Shown here piece after piece: positions 50,169 to 57,666 of a stretch of 64,000 bases of DNA. The stretch is from Megasphaera hominis. GTDB lineage: Bacteria; Bacillota; Negativicutes; Veillonellales; Megasphaeraceae. Numbering within the stretch: position 1 is the first letter of the stretch; each line of letters starts with the position of its first letter. The stretch lies in contig NZ_JACOGK010000001.1 of NCBI RefSeq assembly GCF_014269395.1, positions 1-64,000 of the forward strand, given 5' to 3'. The notes beneath the pieces were generated by a model. The model saw nothing but the letters and a program-made list of their open reading frames with translations. It had not been told where the DNA came from and did not search any database. Made by a program: the position numbers and the translations under genes.

Positions 50169-51681
50169 ATCCAATCGCCCCCAGCTTTTTCTTGATTTCA
50201 TCTTCCAATTCATGAGATTTTTTGAACATCTCAGATAGCTCAGAAGTCAGCCGTTTCATTTTGTCATCAAAAGGCTCTCCATCATCTTCCTGTTCTTCAA
50301 TGCCAACATACCGCCCTGGCGTCAAAATATAGTCTTGTTTTGATATATCTTCTGTAGAAATGACAGCGCAATATCCCTTTACTGGTTCCAGCGATCCATC
50401 TACAAATGCCTTATAGGTATGAGCAAGTTTCTGAATGTCTCCTGGGTTCTTAGGATCATCACTATCGGTCAGTTCCCGTAATGTTCGACTAACCATTGCA
50501 CCCATTTTTCTCGCATCAACAAATAACGTTTCACCTCTTCGTTTCTTATTTTTATTAAGAAACCAAAGACAAACTGGAATCTGCGTAGTATAGAACAGTT
50601 GACTTGGCATGGCAACAATGCATTCCACCAAGTCTGCATTTATGATGTTTTTTCTGATATCACCTTCACCACCAGTATTGGAAGAAAGAGAACCATTAGC
50701 GAGCACCATACCAATTTTTCCTTCCGGAGCAAGATGCCAAATCATATGCTCCATCCAGGCAAAGTTTGCATTGCCTGCTGGTGGCATACCATACATCCAA
50801 CGCTGATCTTCTTTCAACTTATCGGCTCCCCATTGACTGAGATTGAATGGTGGATTGGCCATAATGAAATCAGCTTTCATTGTCGGATGTTGGTCACTTA
50901 AGAATGTATCCTCTGGAATATTACCTAAATTTGCATCTATGCCACGAATCGCCAAATTCATTTTAGCCATTTTCCAAGTAGTTGGATTACTTTCTTGTCC
51001 AAATACAGAAATATCATTAATCTTTCCTTGGTGGGCTTCAATAAACTTTGCAGATTGTACAAACATCCCCCCTGCTCCACAACATGGATCATAAACTCTG
51101 CCTTTATACGGTTGCAGTATTTCTACAATAGTGCGAACTACACAAGATGGAGTATAGAATTGGCCAGCATTCTTCCCTTCCTGCTCAGCAAAGTTTCTAA
51201 GACAATATTCATATGTGCGGCCAAGAACATCTTTTTCGTCTGCATCATCCATTTTTACTTTATTCGTAAAAATATCCACTACTTCGCCTAAACGTCTCTT
51301 GTCAAGTTCTGGGCGTGCAAAATTCTTAGGTAGGATTCCTTTTAAGGATTTATTTTCCTTTTCTATAGCCACCATTGCATCATCAATGACTTTTCCAATT
51401 TGTGGGGTATGTGCAGCATTCGAAATATCTTCCCATCTAGCCCCTTTAGGAACATAAAAGATATTTTCTGCTTCATATTCATCTCGATCTTCTTCAAAGC
51501 CTTCGCCTTCTTCGACGAGGGCTTTATATTTTTTTTCAAAACTATCCGATATATATTTGAGGAAGATGAGTCCTAAAATAACATTTTTATATTCGGAAGC
51601 ATCCATATTTCCACGCAGGACACATGCAGCGCCCCACAGCTCTTTTTCAAATCCTATATCAGCTGTATTCATGTTACTCAT
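50158..51681 (-). CDS. hsdM: Type I modification methyltransferase, M subunit
   Basis: HsdM, 507 aa, methylates adenine in the recognition site. An N-terminal helical HsdM_N domain is followed by the SAM motif VYDPCCGAGGMFVQSA near residue 195 and the catalytic motif MANPPFNLSQWG near 274. Its stop overlaps the start of the hsdS 5' half, giving coupled translation. It follows the XRE regulator by 12 bp. Confidence 0.95.
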   Translation of the reverse strand: MSNMNTADIGFEKELWGAACVLRGNMDASEYKNVILGLIFLKYISDSFEKKYKALVEEGEGFEEDRDEYEAENIFYVPKGARWEDISNAAHTPQIGKVIDDAMVAIEKENKSLKGILPKNFARPELDKRRLGEVVDIFTNKVKMDDADEKDVLGRTYEYCLRNFAEQEGKNAGQFYTPSCVVRTIVEILQPYKGRVYDPCCGAGGMFVQSAKFIEAHQGKINDISVFGQESNPTTWKMAKMNLAIRGIDANLGNIPEDTFLSDQHPTMKADFIMANPPFNLSQWGADKLKEDQRWMYGMPPAGNANFAWMEHMIWHLAPEGKIGMVLANGSLSSNTGGEGDIRKNIINADLVECIVAMPSQLFYTTQIPVCLWFLNKNKKRRGETLFVDARKMGAMVSRTLRELTDSDDPKNPGDIQKLAHTYKAFVDGSLEPVKGYCAVISTEDISKQDYILTPGRYVGIEEQEDDGEPFDDKMKRLTSELSEMFKKSHELEDEIKKKLGAIGYEI

Positions 51682-51693
51682 TTATTTTCTCCC

Positions 51694-52347
51694 TTATTTT
51701 TTTGAAAGCAAATTTATATAATTCTTTAACGTTTCAATCAAATCGCCTTCTGTTTTTCCAGAGCAATGATTGAGTAAATAATCGCGCATTTCTTCATCAC
51801 AAAGCAATAAAGGAATACCTTTATAGTCCTTCAAATGTTTTTCCTTCCAATCATTAAATATATCTAAATCTACTGCAATTAATTTTACTCTTCGTCTCAG
51901 CATGAATGATAAAGCTGGATCATTAATTCGTATAAGGTCATAGTCAATACCTACAGTAGAAATTTGTTGGCTATCATCCAGCGCTTCTTCCGAATCCACT
52001 TCATCATATGAATCAGATGTTTTGATAGTTTCAGTTAAACTAGCTGGTTCAATTGTTTTGTTTTCATACAATTTATCGATGAGTACAAACACTTGGCTAT
52101 AATCTAGCCTGTCTAAATCAATATCATTAATGGCTCTACCTTCTTTTAAACCTAAAATCCAATCAGCAGATACATGATATGTTTCACTAATTAATCGAAG
52201 ATTGTCTACAGTTAAAGCTTGTCTACCATTTTTTATTTTATTTAGATTCCCCTGAGTCATATGAAGCTTACCTGCCGTAATAGCATCAGTTTCATCTGCA
52301 AAAAGCTCTTTTAATCTGTCACTGACAGAACGTGAATTATCGCACAT
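51694..52347 (-). CDS. XRE-family regulator of the type I locus
   Basis: A 217-aa protein with an N-terminal helix-turn-helix (KLHMTQGNLNKIKNGRQALTVDNLRLISETYHVSADWILGLKEG) and an acidic linker. Its C-terminal domain has no family I can name. The start at 52347 follows GGAGG; the frame opens 11 codons earlier. It is the first gene of the operon with hsdM and probably regulates itself through the dyads at 52475-52510. Confidence 0.8.
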   Translation of the reverse strand: MCDNSRSVSDRLKELFADETDAITAGKLHMTQGNLNKIKNGRQALTVDNLRLISETYHVSADWILGLKEGRAINDIDLDRLDYSQVFVLIDKLYENKTIEPASLTETIKTSDSYDEVDSEEALDDSQQISTVGIDYDLIRINDPALSFMLRRRVKLIAVDLDIFNDWKEKHLKDYKGIPLLLCDEEMRDYLLNHCSGKTEGDLIETLKNYINLLSKK

Positions 52348-52474
52348 AATCCACCTCCGGACTACAGCCATCAATTCCAACTATCAGTTCACGATTCCGG
52401 AAAGAACTATAATCAATTATTTTCTTAATCCTTCTTTTTATTATCTCAATTACGGTGTTCATTTTCTACCCCAT

Positions 52475-52489
52475 ATTCAAAAGTCGAAT
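52475..52489. promoter_or_regulatory. Candidate XRE operator 2
   Basis: ATTCAAAAGTCGAAT, a 15-bp site with ATTC/GAAT arms, centre 52482, 21 bp from the centre of the stronger dyad at 52496-52510. Confidence 0.5.
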
Positions 52490-52495
52490 TAAATA

Positions 52496-52510
52496 ATTCG
52501 TGCCACGAAT
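52496..52510. promoter_or_regulatory. Candidate XRE operator 1
   Basis: ATTCGTG-C-CACGAAT is a perfect 15-bp dyad located 6 bp downstream of the -10 element of the minus-strand XRE-hsdM transcript. Confidence 0.6.
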
Positions 52511-52516
52511 ATTTAT

Positions 52517-52525
52517 ATTATATCA
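52517..52525 (-). promoter_or_regulatory. Extended -10 of the XRE-hsdM transcript
   Basis: The minus strand reads TGATATAAT, an extended -10, about 170 bp before the XRE start. No good -35 is seen, which is common with an extended -10. Confidence 0.6.
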
Positions 52526-52712
52526 CAAATACTCATCATCTATTGGTGAATCGATAAATTTCTTAAGAAAATATTTTATTTATTTAATGAATTTTTACAT
52601 GCTAACTGCTCGATTTCTTATTCGTAGCTTTTTTAGTATGCTTTTTATAGCAAAAAAAGTTCAATGCTTTTGAGTATTGGTGAAGTGTCCTGAGCAAGAC
52701 GTTAAAAGGCCT

Positions 52713-52766
52713 ACCGCTATAGACGTTCACCTAAAGTACACAGGTGGCTCGAACGGCCATAGTGGT
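52713..52766 (+). ncRNA. Structured leader element, stem 1
   Basis: Three nested helices are seen: ACCGCTAT with ATAGTGGT (one G-T pair), CGTTC with GAACG, and ACCT with AGGT, separated by short internal loops. The combination is unlikely by chance and suggests a functional RNA or a DNA hairpin. No known riboswitch class is recognised. The strand is assumed from the downstream plus-strand gene. Confidence 0.45.
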
Positions 52767-52793
52767 TAAAACTAAATAACTACCCCTGTCTAC

Positions 52794-52857
52794 GAGCATG
52801 GCAGGTTCAAACGAAGCGAGATTTTTACTCCCGTTCCGGTTGCGACCTGTCATGCTC
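52794..52857 (+). terminator. Hairpin with T-rich tail (terminator or attenuator)
   Basis: GAGCATGGCAGGT (52794-52806) pairs with ACCTGTCATGCTC (52845-52857) including one G-T pair, followed by TTTTGTTTTG. The loop can form a further AACG...CGTT and GAG-CTC stem. It ends 50 bp before the gene at 52907, so it could attenuate that gene. Confidence 0.6.
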
Positions 52858-52906
52858 TTTTGTTTTGCCATCTCCTCCGGCGCGGGGAACGAACGGAGGA
52901 CAAATG

Positions 52907-53422
52907 ATGACAAACAAAGAAAATCAAGGCAAAAAAATTTATGACAAAGCCAGTAAAAAATGGTATGCCGTCTCTGATGAAATTTATAAAGCACATGACC
53001 GCTACTGCAATACAATTCGGAAGCGTATGCAGTACCGAAAGCAGTGTTGCTGCCCGAAAGGTAAATGGTGGCTTTGTGATGCCCAATGCCTGGATTGTGA
53101 ATTCTACATCGCACCATCTGTATCGCTTGATGAACCCGTTATTTTAGACGACGGATCTAGCGACAGCACTCTCGGAGATTATGTTACGGATCCGAATGCC
53201 CTCACTGAAAAGATAGTAGCTGACCGTGATTTGCTCCTGTTTCTTTTTGCTCGGTTAAAGGAAATTGATCCAGATGCAGAGAAAATCATGCAAATCTGGA
53301 AAAATCATCCAGCAGGAATCTCAAATCGAAAAATTGCCAAGATGCTTGGACGCTCTCAGCGTACTTTTGCAGATGAAATGAAGCGCTTCCGTGAAAAGTA
53401 TCGTCATTATCTTGATAATTGA
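52907..53422 (+). CDS. Sigma/HTH-like protein of mobile-element type
   Basis: A 171-aa protein. The N-terminal part (KKIYDKASKKWYAVSDEIYKAHDRYCNTIRKRMQYRKQCCCPKGKWWLCDAQCLDCEF) has a Cys-rich stretch. The C-terminal part (LFLFARLKEIDPDAEKIMQIWKNHPAGISNRKIAKMLGRSQRTFADEMKRFREKY) looks like a sigma-70 region 4-type HTH. Similar proteins occur on integrative elements. GGAGG is 7 bp before the second ATG (52907), preferred over the ATG at 52904. The partner genes of such an element are not in view. Confidence 0.55.
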   Translation: MTNKENQGKKIYDKASKKWYAVSDEIYKAHDRYCNTIRKRMQYRKQCCCPKGKWWLCDAQCLDCEFYIAPSVSLDEPVILDDGSSDSTLGDYVTDPNALTEKIVADRDLLLFLFARLKEIDPDAEKIMQIWKNHPAGISNRKIAKMLGRSQRTFADEMKRFREKYRHYLDN

Positions 53423-53447
53423 TTTACACTACAAGATACAAAAATCC

Positions 53448-53485
53448 GGTACAGAGCTATCGACTTTCGATGTTCTGTACCGGTT
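53448..53485 (-). terminator. Terminator of the gene at 53496
   Basis: CCGGTACAGA (53448-53457) pairs perfectly with TCTGTACCGG (53476-53485), followed on the minus strand by ATTTTTG. Confidence 0.8.
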
Positions 53486-53495
53486 AGTTTATTAA

Positions 53496-54098
53496 TTAGT
53501 GTTCATTTTTATAAAGTGAAATTGTATATAAAGCTCTTTTGATATCGATATTTTTTGCATCTGTATCAATACAAGGATAGCCAATCATTTTTTCCGTTTG
53601 AGCCATTAACACATCTTTAAAATTAATGGGGAAATTTGAAGAAAAACTATTTATCCCTCTAATGGTAGTAACCTCATCTTGTAATATATATCCTTTCGGT
53701 ACTAGCCGTGATTTATGCAAGTAATACATATCAAGGTACAAAACGTCATAATAATTTCCACTTATCGATATCATTTCGTAAACATCTATGTGGTCATTAC
53801 AACTCCCCAGGCGGTGAAAAAATAGTTTCTCTCCCGTTTCTTGTATCAGTAGCCTAGAAAGATAAGTAATTTCTCCTAACGGGCCATTAACTGGTATCGG
53901 ATTTGTTATTGTACGGCCAAAATCACCAATAGCTCCAGGTATTGTATTTGTAGGGCTAGAATCGCAAATCTTTTCCAGTGCTTTAGGAAGAAGCTTATTT
54001 TGCTCTTCATCACTATTTAAAATCAAATTTATTTTATTAAATATAGCTTCCAATTCTTTTTCTTTCTTCGATTTAAATAAATTGCCGAAAAATCCCAT
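53496..54098 (-). CDS. Conserved hypothetical protein
   Basis: A 200-aa soluble protein. The N-terminus is Lys/Glu-rich helix (MGFFGNLFKSKKEKELEAIF). The middle GAIGDFGRTITNPIPVNGPLGEITYLSRL and FFHRLGSCNDHIDVYEMIS match a group of uncharacterised bacterial proteins I have seen before but cannot name. It has a GAGGTG ribosome site. The function is unknown. It lies alone between the HTH gene and the prophage end. Confidence 0.65.
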   Translation of the reverse strand: MGFFGNLFKSKKEKELEAIFNKINLILNSDEEQNKLLPKALEKICDSSPTNTIPGAIGDFGRTITNPIPVNGPLGEITYLSRLLIQETGEKLFFHRLGSCNDHIDVYEMISISGNYYDVLYLDMYYLHKSRLVPKGYILQDEVTTIRGINSFSSNFPINFKDVLMAQTEKMIGYPCIDTDAKNIDIKRALYTISLYKNEH

Positions 54099-54406
54099 AA
54101 TTCACCTCCATAAAAGAACACTGCATTAACAAAATTTAAAATCTTACTTCTATAATTATTTTATTATATCACATATCCTACGCTTTTCATTTAAATAATT
54201 GCTAAAAAATAGATAAGTAGAATTTATCATCAATTACTTTTTGATTTTATGCAATATAATTTATTTTATACAATAAGAAGATTAATGAATTAAAGATATT
54301 TCGTCTAATATAAGAACGTCGCGTTGATTACATTATTCCTAATTACTTGTCAATCAAAAAAATCCTCTATAGGACACTTTCCATAGTGTCCCATAGAGGA
54401 TTTAGC
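54099..54406. other. AT-rich stretch at the prophage edge
   Basis: About 300 bases with no gene. The far end holds the phage terminator 54360-54403. The rest is AT-rich with a TATAAT at 54168-54163 (minus) that could serve the gene at 53496. A phage attachment site may lie here but no repeat partner is inside the window. Confidence 0.4.
54360..54403 (-). terminator. Terminator of the prophage late operon
   Basis: AAATCCTCTAT-A-GGACACT (54360-54378) pairs with AGTGTCC-C-ATAGAGGATTT (54385-54403), with one A-C mismatch. The minus strand continues with seven T. It ends the long minus-strand phage transcript. Confidence 0.9.
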
Positions 54407-54676
54407 TTATCTTTCCATCTTCTGTTTTACATCAGCTACAATAGTTTTAACCACCTGTTGCATTAAGGTAATATACAGCCTGTTACGAATCTTCACCCAC
54501 CAGCTGGTCGTGATCTGGATTTCGGCTTCCAGCGGGTCTGTGAGATTCTTCATCTGTGCTTCTACCAGTTTCTGTACATCGTCCAAGTCGATAGATTTAA
54601 TAGCCGCTTCGGCTTCGCTCCTGGCAAAGTCTACAACGGTATCGGCGACGGCTTTCTTGATTTCTTCACGGTTCAT
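54407..54676 (-). CDS. Small phage protein, last gene of the late operon
   Basis: An 89-aa protein, helical and amphipathic (MNREEIKKAVADTVVDFARSEAEAAIKSIDLDDVQ), with a more hydrophobic region ITTSWWVKIRNRLYITLMQQVVKTIV. No family recognised. AGGAGG 9 bp before the ATG at 54676 sets the start, which falls just after the amidase stop. Its place next to lysis genes suggests a lysis or tail accessory role, which is inference. Confidence 0.55.
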   Translation of the reverse strand: MNREEIKKAVADTVVDFARSEAEAAIKSIDLDDVQKLVEAQMKNLTDPLEAEIQITTSWWVKIRNRLYITLMQQVVKTIVADVKQKMER

Positions 54677-54678
54677 AG

Positions 54679-55236
54679 TCATTTACCTCCTAGAATCAGC
54701 TGTTCATAATCTGTCACTCCCCTGGCGACAGCTCTGGCCAGGGCATCCTGGTCATGGGCAAGAATATCTTCATCGCCGGGATTGGTGATGAAGGCCAGCT
54801 CGACCAGGACGGCTGGCATGTCCGTGTTCGTGAGGACATACAGTCCGTTGACGCCGGGCGTAGCGATTTTTACGCCCCGGTCAGTGGTATCGAGGGCATT
54901 GACCAACTGGCTCTGGATGCAGTTGGCCAGCACGCTGCCACGGTAACTGCCGGCACAGGCCCAGGTTTCTGTGCCGTTGGCTTCTTCGGCTTCAACGGCA
55001 TTGCAGTGGATGGACACGAAGATGTCGGCATCACTGGCATTGGCAGCTTCACAGATTTCGTACAAGCTGTCGGACTGGAGCAGTTCCGTTTCTACTCCAG
55101 CCGCATTCAGGTAGCTCGCAGCAGATTTGCCCACGGCCAGGGCCACATCACATTCGCGCAGGCCCGTTTCGCTATTGACGGCTCCGGGATCTGGGTTGCC
55201 GTTTGGCGCATGACCGGGATTAATGAATACTTTCAT
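54679..55236 (-). CDS. Phage endolysin, N-acetylmuramoyl-L-alanine amidase
   Basis: A 185-aa Amidase_3 enzyme that cleaves the amide bond between muramic acid and the stem peptide. The zinc ligands lie in NPGHAPNGNPDPG (His), LRECDVALAV (Glu) and DIFVSIHCNA (His); PAVLVELAFITNPGDE holds the catalytic Glu. It has no signal peptide, so the holin-like protein just upstream should release it. Confidence 0.93.
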   Translation of the reverse strand: MKVFINPGHAPNGNPDPGAVNSETGLRECDVALAVGKSAASYLNAAGVETELLQSDSLYEICEAANASDADIFVSIHCNAVEAEEANGTETWACAGSYRGSVLANCIQSQLVNALDTTDRGVKIATPGVNGLYVLTNTDMPAVLVELAFITNPGDEDILAHDQDALARAVARGVTDYEQLILGGK

Positions 55237-55411
55237 TCTTTTCGTCTCCTTTCATCTGTGCGGCGGACTTGACTGTGCCGCCGATATACCCGAGGAGCCC
55301 CGATGCGATAGACATCGCCAGCTCGTTCAGGCTATAAAAGATGGCCATTACCAGTGCTGCGACCAGCCCGATAATGACCATGCAGTCGGGGATATTAATT
55401 TTTTCAAACAT
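55220..55411 (-). CDS. Holin-like small membrane protein
   Basis: A 63-aa protein with a strong membrane segment (CMVIIGLVAALVMAIFYSLN) and a second weaker one, then a charged tail. Size and position directly before the amidase (16 bp overlap) suggest a phage holin. Confidence 0.65.
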   Translation of the reverse strand: MFEKINIPDCMVIIGLVAALVMAIFYSLNELAMSIASGLLGYIGGTVKSAAQMKGDEKNESIH

Positions 55412-55414
55412 GTA

Positions 55415-56266
55415 TTAAGACACCACCTTGATATTCAGTGTCACTTCTGCGTTATCCGTTGCGCAGCCTTTCAAATACTCGTAAAGGGTATCCGTCAGAG
55501 CGCCAATCATGACGTTTCCAAAGTCTGTATCCTTCTCGTATGCAATCTGTATGGTTTCCGAGATTCCGGTACCTGTCGTAATAGAGACTGTGCAGCTTGC
55601 ATAATGGGCATCGACTACCAAAATCAAACCCTTGGTATCTCCGCTTTCGGTAAGCAGGATTCCTTCTATCTTTGGGGTATCCGGAGACTGGTTCTCTGTC
55701 ATTAGAATATAGCCAAAAAACAACTGACTGCCCTGGCCTTTCAAAGTTAGGCCGACATCCGTAAAGGGGATGGTAGGAATGACTATCGCGTCAGTGGCAC
55801 TGATCACCATTCCATCCGTAATGTCAACCGTTGCATATGCACTTTGCGTACTGGATCCGCTGGATTCCTGTTCGACACCGTTCACAGTAATCTTTCCCAC
55901 GGTGTAGTCGCTGTCGGATTGCAAGCTGATGCTCACCGTACTTTGATATTCCGTCTTGTACACAGTATTGCCGGATGCATCTGTCGAAGAAGACAAATCA
56001 GGGTGATTGCACGAAATAGTTAATGTCTGATGCTCTTTCTGGACGACCGTGATGCCCTTACGGCTATCTTTTGATGAGCCGGAAGCCGTCCCCTCCACAA
56101 GTTCCCCGTCCGCCGTATAAAATTTCTTTCCCTTAGCTACATCACCGGCGACCGCTGTCGTATCCGATACTTCGCAGAACCGGGCCTTCCCGCCTGCTGT
56201 AAGCGGCAACAGGATGGACGGCACTTCACTGTAGCTGGCCCCGGCAATCTTCACATCGACTTTCAT
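55415..56266 (-). CDS. Phage appendage protein with repeated N-terminal module
   Basis: A 283-aa protein. The first 65 residues (MKVDVKIAGASYSEVPSILLPL ... GDVAKGKKFYTADGELVEGT) are homologous to the start of the next protein at 56279. The rest is Ser/Thr-rich beta sequence, as in tail or fibre proteins. No catalytic motif is seen. It is probably a tail-tip or receptor-binding accessory protein. Confidence 0.6.
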   Translation of the reverse strand: MKVDVKIAGASYSEVPSILLPLTAGGKARFCEVSDTTAVAGDVAKGKKFYTADGELVEGTASGSSKDSRKGITVVQKEHQTLTISCNHPDLSSSTDASGNTVYKTEYQSTVSISLQSDSDYTVGKITVNGVEQESSGSSTQSAYATVDITDGMVISATDAIVIPTIPFTDVGLTLKGQGSQLFFGYILMTENQSPDTPKIEGILLTESGDTKGLILVVDAHYASCTVSITTGTGISETIQIAYEKDTDFGNVMIGALTDTLYEYLKGCATDNAEVTLNIKVVS

Positions 56267-56278
56267 GCACCATCACCT

Positions 56279-56785
56279 CTATTCAATCGTCAGCACCTTC
56301 GTCAGGCTGTCCTGAGACACGGCCACCGAGGTCAGCGCGCCAGTAATCTTGGCGCCGTTGATGTAGGCCGTCTTGCCGGATACAATCGTACTCGCCGCCG
56401 CTGTGGCATCAGCTGTATCGACCACGCTGGATTTGCCCGTCACGCCGAGCACCGTCACCCCGGCCTTGATATTGCCCGCAATAAGTTTGGCCTGCTCGCT
56501 GGCGGCAATGCCGACTGTGCCACTGCCGTTATGGTAGCCGGACTGGATAGTGTACGTGCCTTTGACGGTACTGATGGAACCGGACACCGCGCCATTATCC
56601 GGCATGGTGCCAGTCACCGAACCACTGCCTAAAAACGCTGTCTTGCCATTCCTGATGTCCCCCGCCACCGCGGTAGCCGAGGTCGTATCATAGAATTCTG
56701 CCGTCCCGGAGCCAGTCGCCAGAGGAATGGACACCTGCGGGACGCTTTCATACGTAACGCCATTAATCTTCAGATTCTTCGCCAT
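56279..56785 (-). CDS. Phage appendage protein with tandem GKTAY modules
   Basis: A 168-aa protein built of short repeats: TTSATAVAGDIRNGKTAFLGSGSVTGT and DATAAASTIVSGKTAYINGAKITGAL, with a degenerate copy AKLIAGNIKAGVTVLGVTGK between. This motif is common in phage tail fibre proteins. The N-terminus matches the gene at 55415. Confidence 0.65.
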   Translation of the reverse strand: MAKNLKINGVTYESVPQVSIPLATGSGTAEFYDTTSATAVAGDIRNGKTAFLGSGSVTGTMPDNGAVSGSISTVKGTYTIQSGYHNGSGTVGIAASEQAKLIAGNIKAGVTVLGVTGKSSVVDTADATAAASTIVSGKTAYINGAKITGALTSVAVSQDSLTKVLTIE

Positions 56786-56798
56786 GATTCTTTCTCCT

Positions 56799-57029
56799 TT
56801 ACTCTACCCTGAGCTGGTAGCCGTTAAAACTGATTCTGCCATAGTTCGACGGGATGGCAGCGACCGTAACCTTTCGAAGTCCTGTATAGCCCTTATCCGC
56901 CTCGATGACCTGTTCCGTGTCCGTTGGAATCACGGTTTTCTCTTGATACGCCGAGGACGGCAATACAGGCATGGACAGGATGCCATTGAGTGTGCTTTTT
57001 CCCTTCACGGTTCCTTTAAATCTTTCCAT
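56799..57029 (-). CDS. Small phage structural protein
   Basis: A 76-aa beta-rich protein (MERFKGTVKGKSTLNGILSMPVL ... TVAAIPSNYGRISFNGYQLRVE). It overlaps the upstream gene by 14 bp and has GGGGAGGTG upstream. The ending RISFNGYQLRVE resembles ends of tail appendage proteins; the role is not certain. Confidence 0.55.
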   Translation of the reverse strand: MERFKGTVKGKSTLNGILSMPVLPSSAYQEKTVIPTDTEQVIEADKGYTGLRKVTVAAIPSNYGRISFNGYQLRVE

Positions 57030-57384
57030 GCACCGTCACCTCCCCGGTCACCAGAAACGGGCTGGGCGGAATGACCGTGTCCGTATAGCCGGATGCCAGC
57101 ACCAGCTCCACGTCGTACCAATAGGCTCCGAAAGGGAGCCGGGCCGTGTCTTCCGGCACTAAAAGCAGAAGGCATTCCTGTTCCCGGCGCACGATGCCGT
57201 TATCCAGCGTTTTCACCACCACTGGGGCTTCATCAGAAAGTTCCCGTTTGACGGTAAATGTGAGCCGGTCATCTGGCCCCGGTATGAACGGTTTGCCCGT
57301 CACCCGGTCCCGGATGGACATCCTGATTTCCGCCGAATCCCCTCGCGTAATGGAAATCCGGTTCCGAATGACTGAAAAGCCCAT
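57016..57384 (-). CDS. Phage protein with beta-sandwich domain
   Basis: A 122-aa protein: ISITRGDSAEIRMSIRDRVTGKPFIPGPDDRLTFTVKRE, then PFGAYWYDVELVLASGYTDTVIPPSPFLVTGEVTVHG. It is typical of small phage beta-sandwich proteins near the tail fibre. The frame is open upstream to 57537, but GGAGGTGG before 57384 sets the start. Confidence 0.65.
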   Translation of the reverse strand: MGFSVIRNRISITRGDSAEIRMSIRDRVTGKPFIPGPDDRLTFTVKRELSDEAPVVVKTLDNGIVRREQECLLLLVPEDTARLPFGAYWYDVELVLASGYTDTVIPPSPFLVTGEVTVHGKI

Positions 57385-57395
57385 CCTGCCACCTC

Positions 57396-57653
57396 CTATT
57401 CGTTCTGCCGCTGCTCGATTACATCCAGACGATGCTGCACATGGTCTGTGGCCTCCTCCACCCTGGAAAGGCGTTCCGCCATCTCCTGACGTTTGGCTTC
57501 CGTCTCGGAAAGCTGGCGCCGCAGATGGTCGATACATTCCTGCAAGCTCCGTACCGACTGGTTCAGCGGCTTGATGACGCTGAAGTTAAAAATGATGCCG
57601 CAAAGCATCAGGACGGATACCAGGGAACCCGCCATCTGTACCCATTCAGCCAT
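57396..57653 (-). CDS. Phage membrane protein with coiled coil
   Basis: An 85-aa protein: an N-terminal membrane segment (GSLVSVLMLCGIIFNFSVI) followed by a long coiled coil (LQECIDHLRRQLSETEAKRQEMAERLSRVEEATDHVQHRLDVIEQRQ). The layout is XhlA-like with reversed order. It may be involved in lysis. GGGAGGTG before ATG 57653 fixes the start within a longer open frame. Confidence 0.6.
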   Translation of the reverse strand: MAEWVQMAGSLVSVLMLCGIIFNFSVIKPLNQSVRSLQECIDHLRRQLSETEAKRQEMAERLSRVEEATDHVQHRLDVIEQRQNE

Positions 57654-57666
57654 ACTGTTCACCTCC

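Larger units (their letters stand above)
52348..52906. other. Control region between the XRE gene and the HTH gene at 52907
   Basis: About 560 bases without a gene. The XRE side has two 15-bp dyads and an extended -10. The other side has two nested hairpins (52713-52766 and 52794-52857). Confidence 0.6.
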
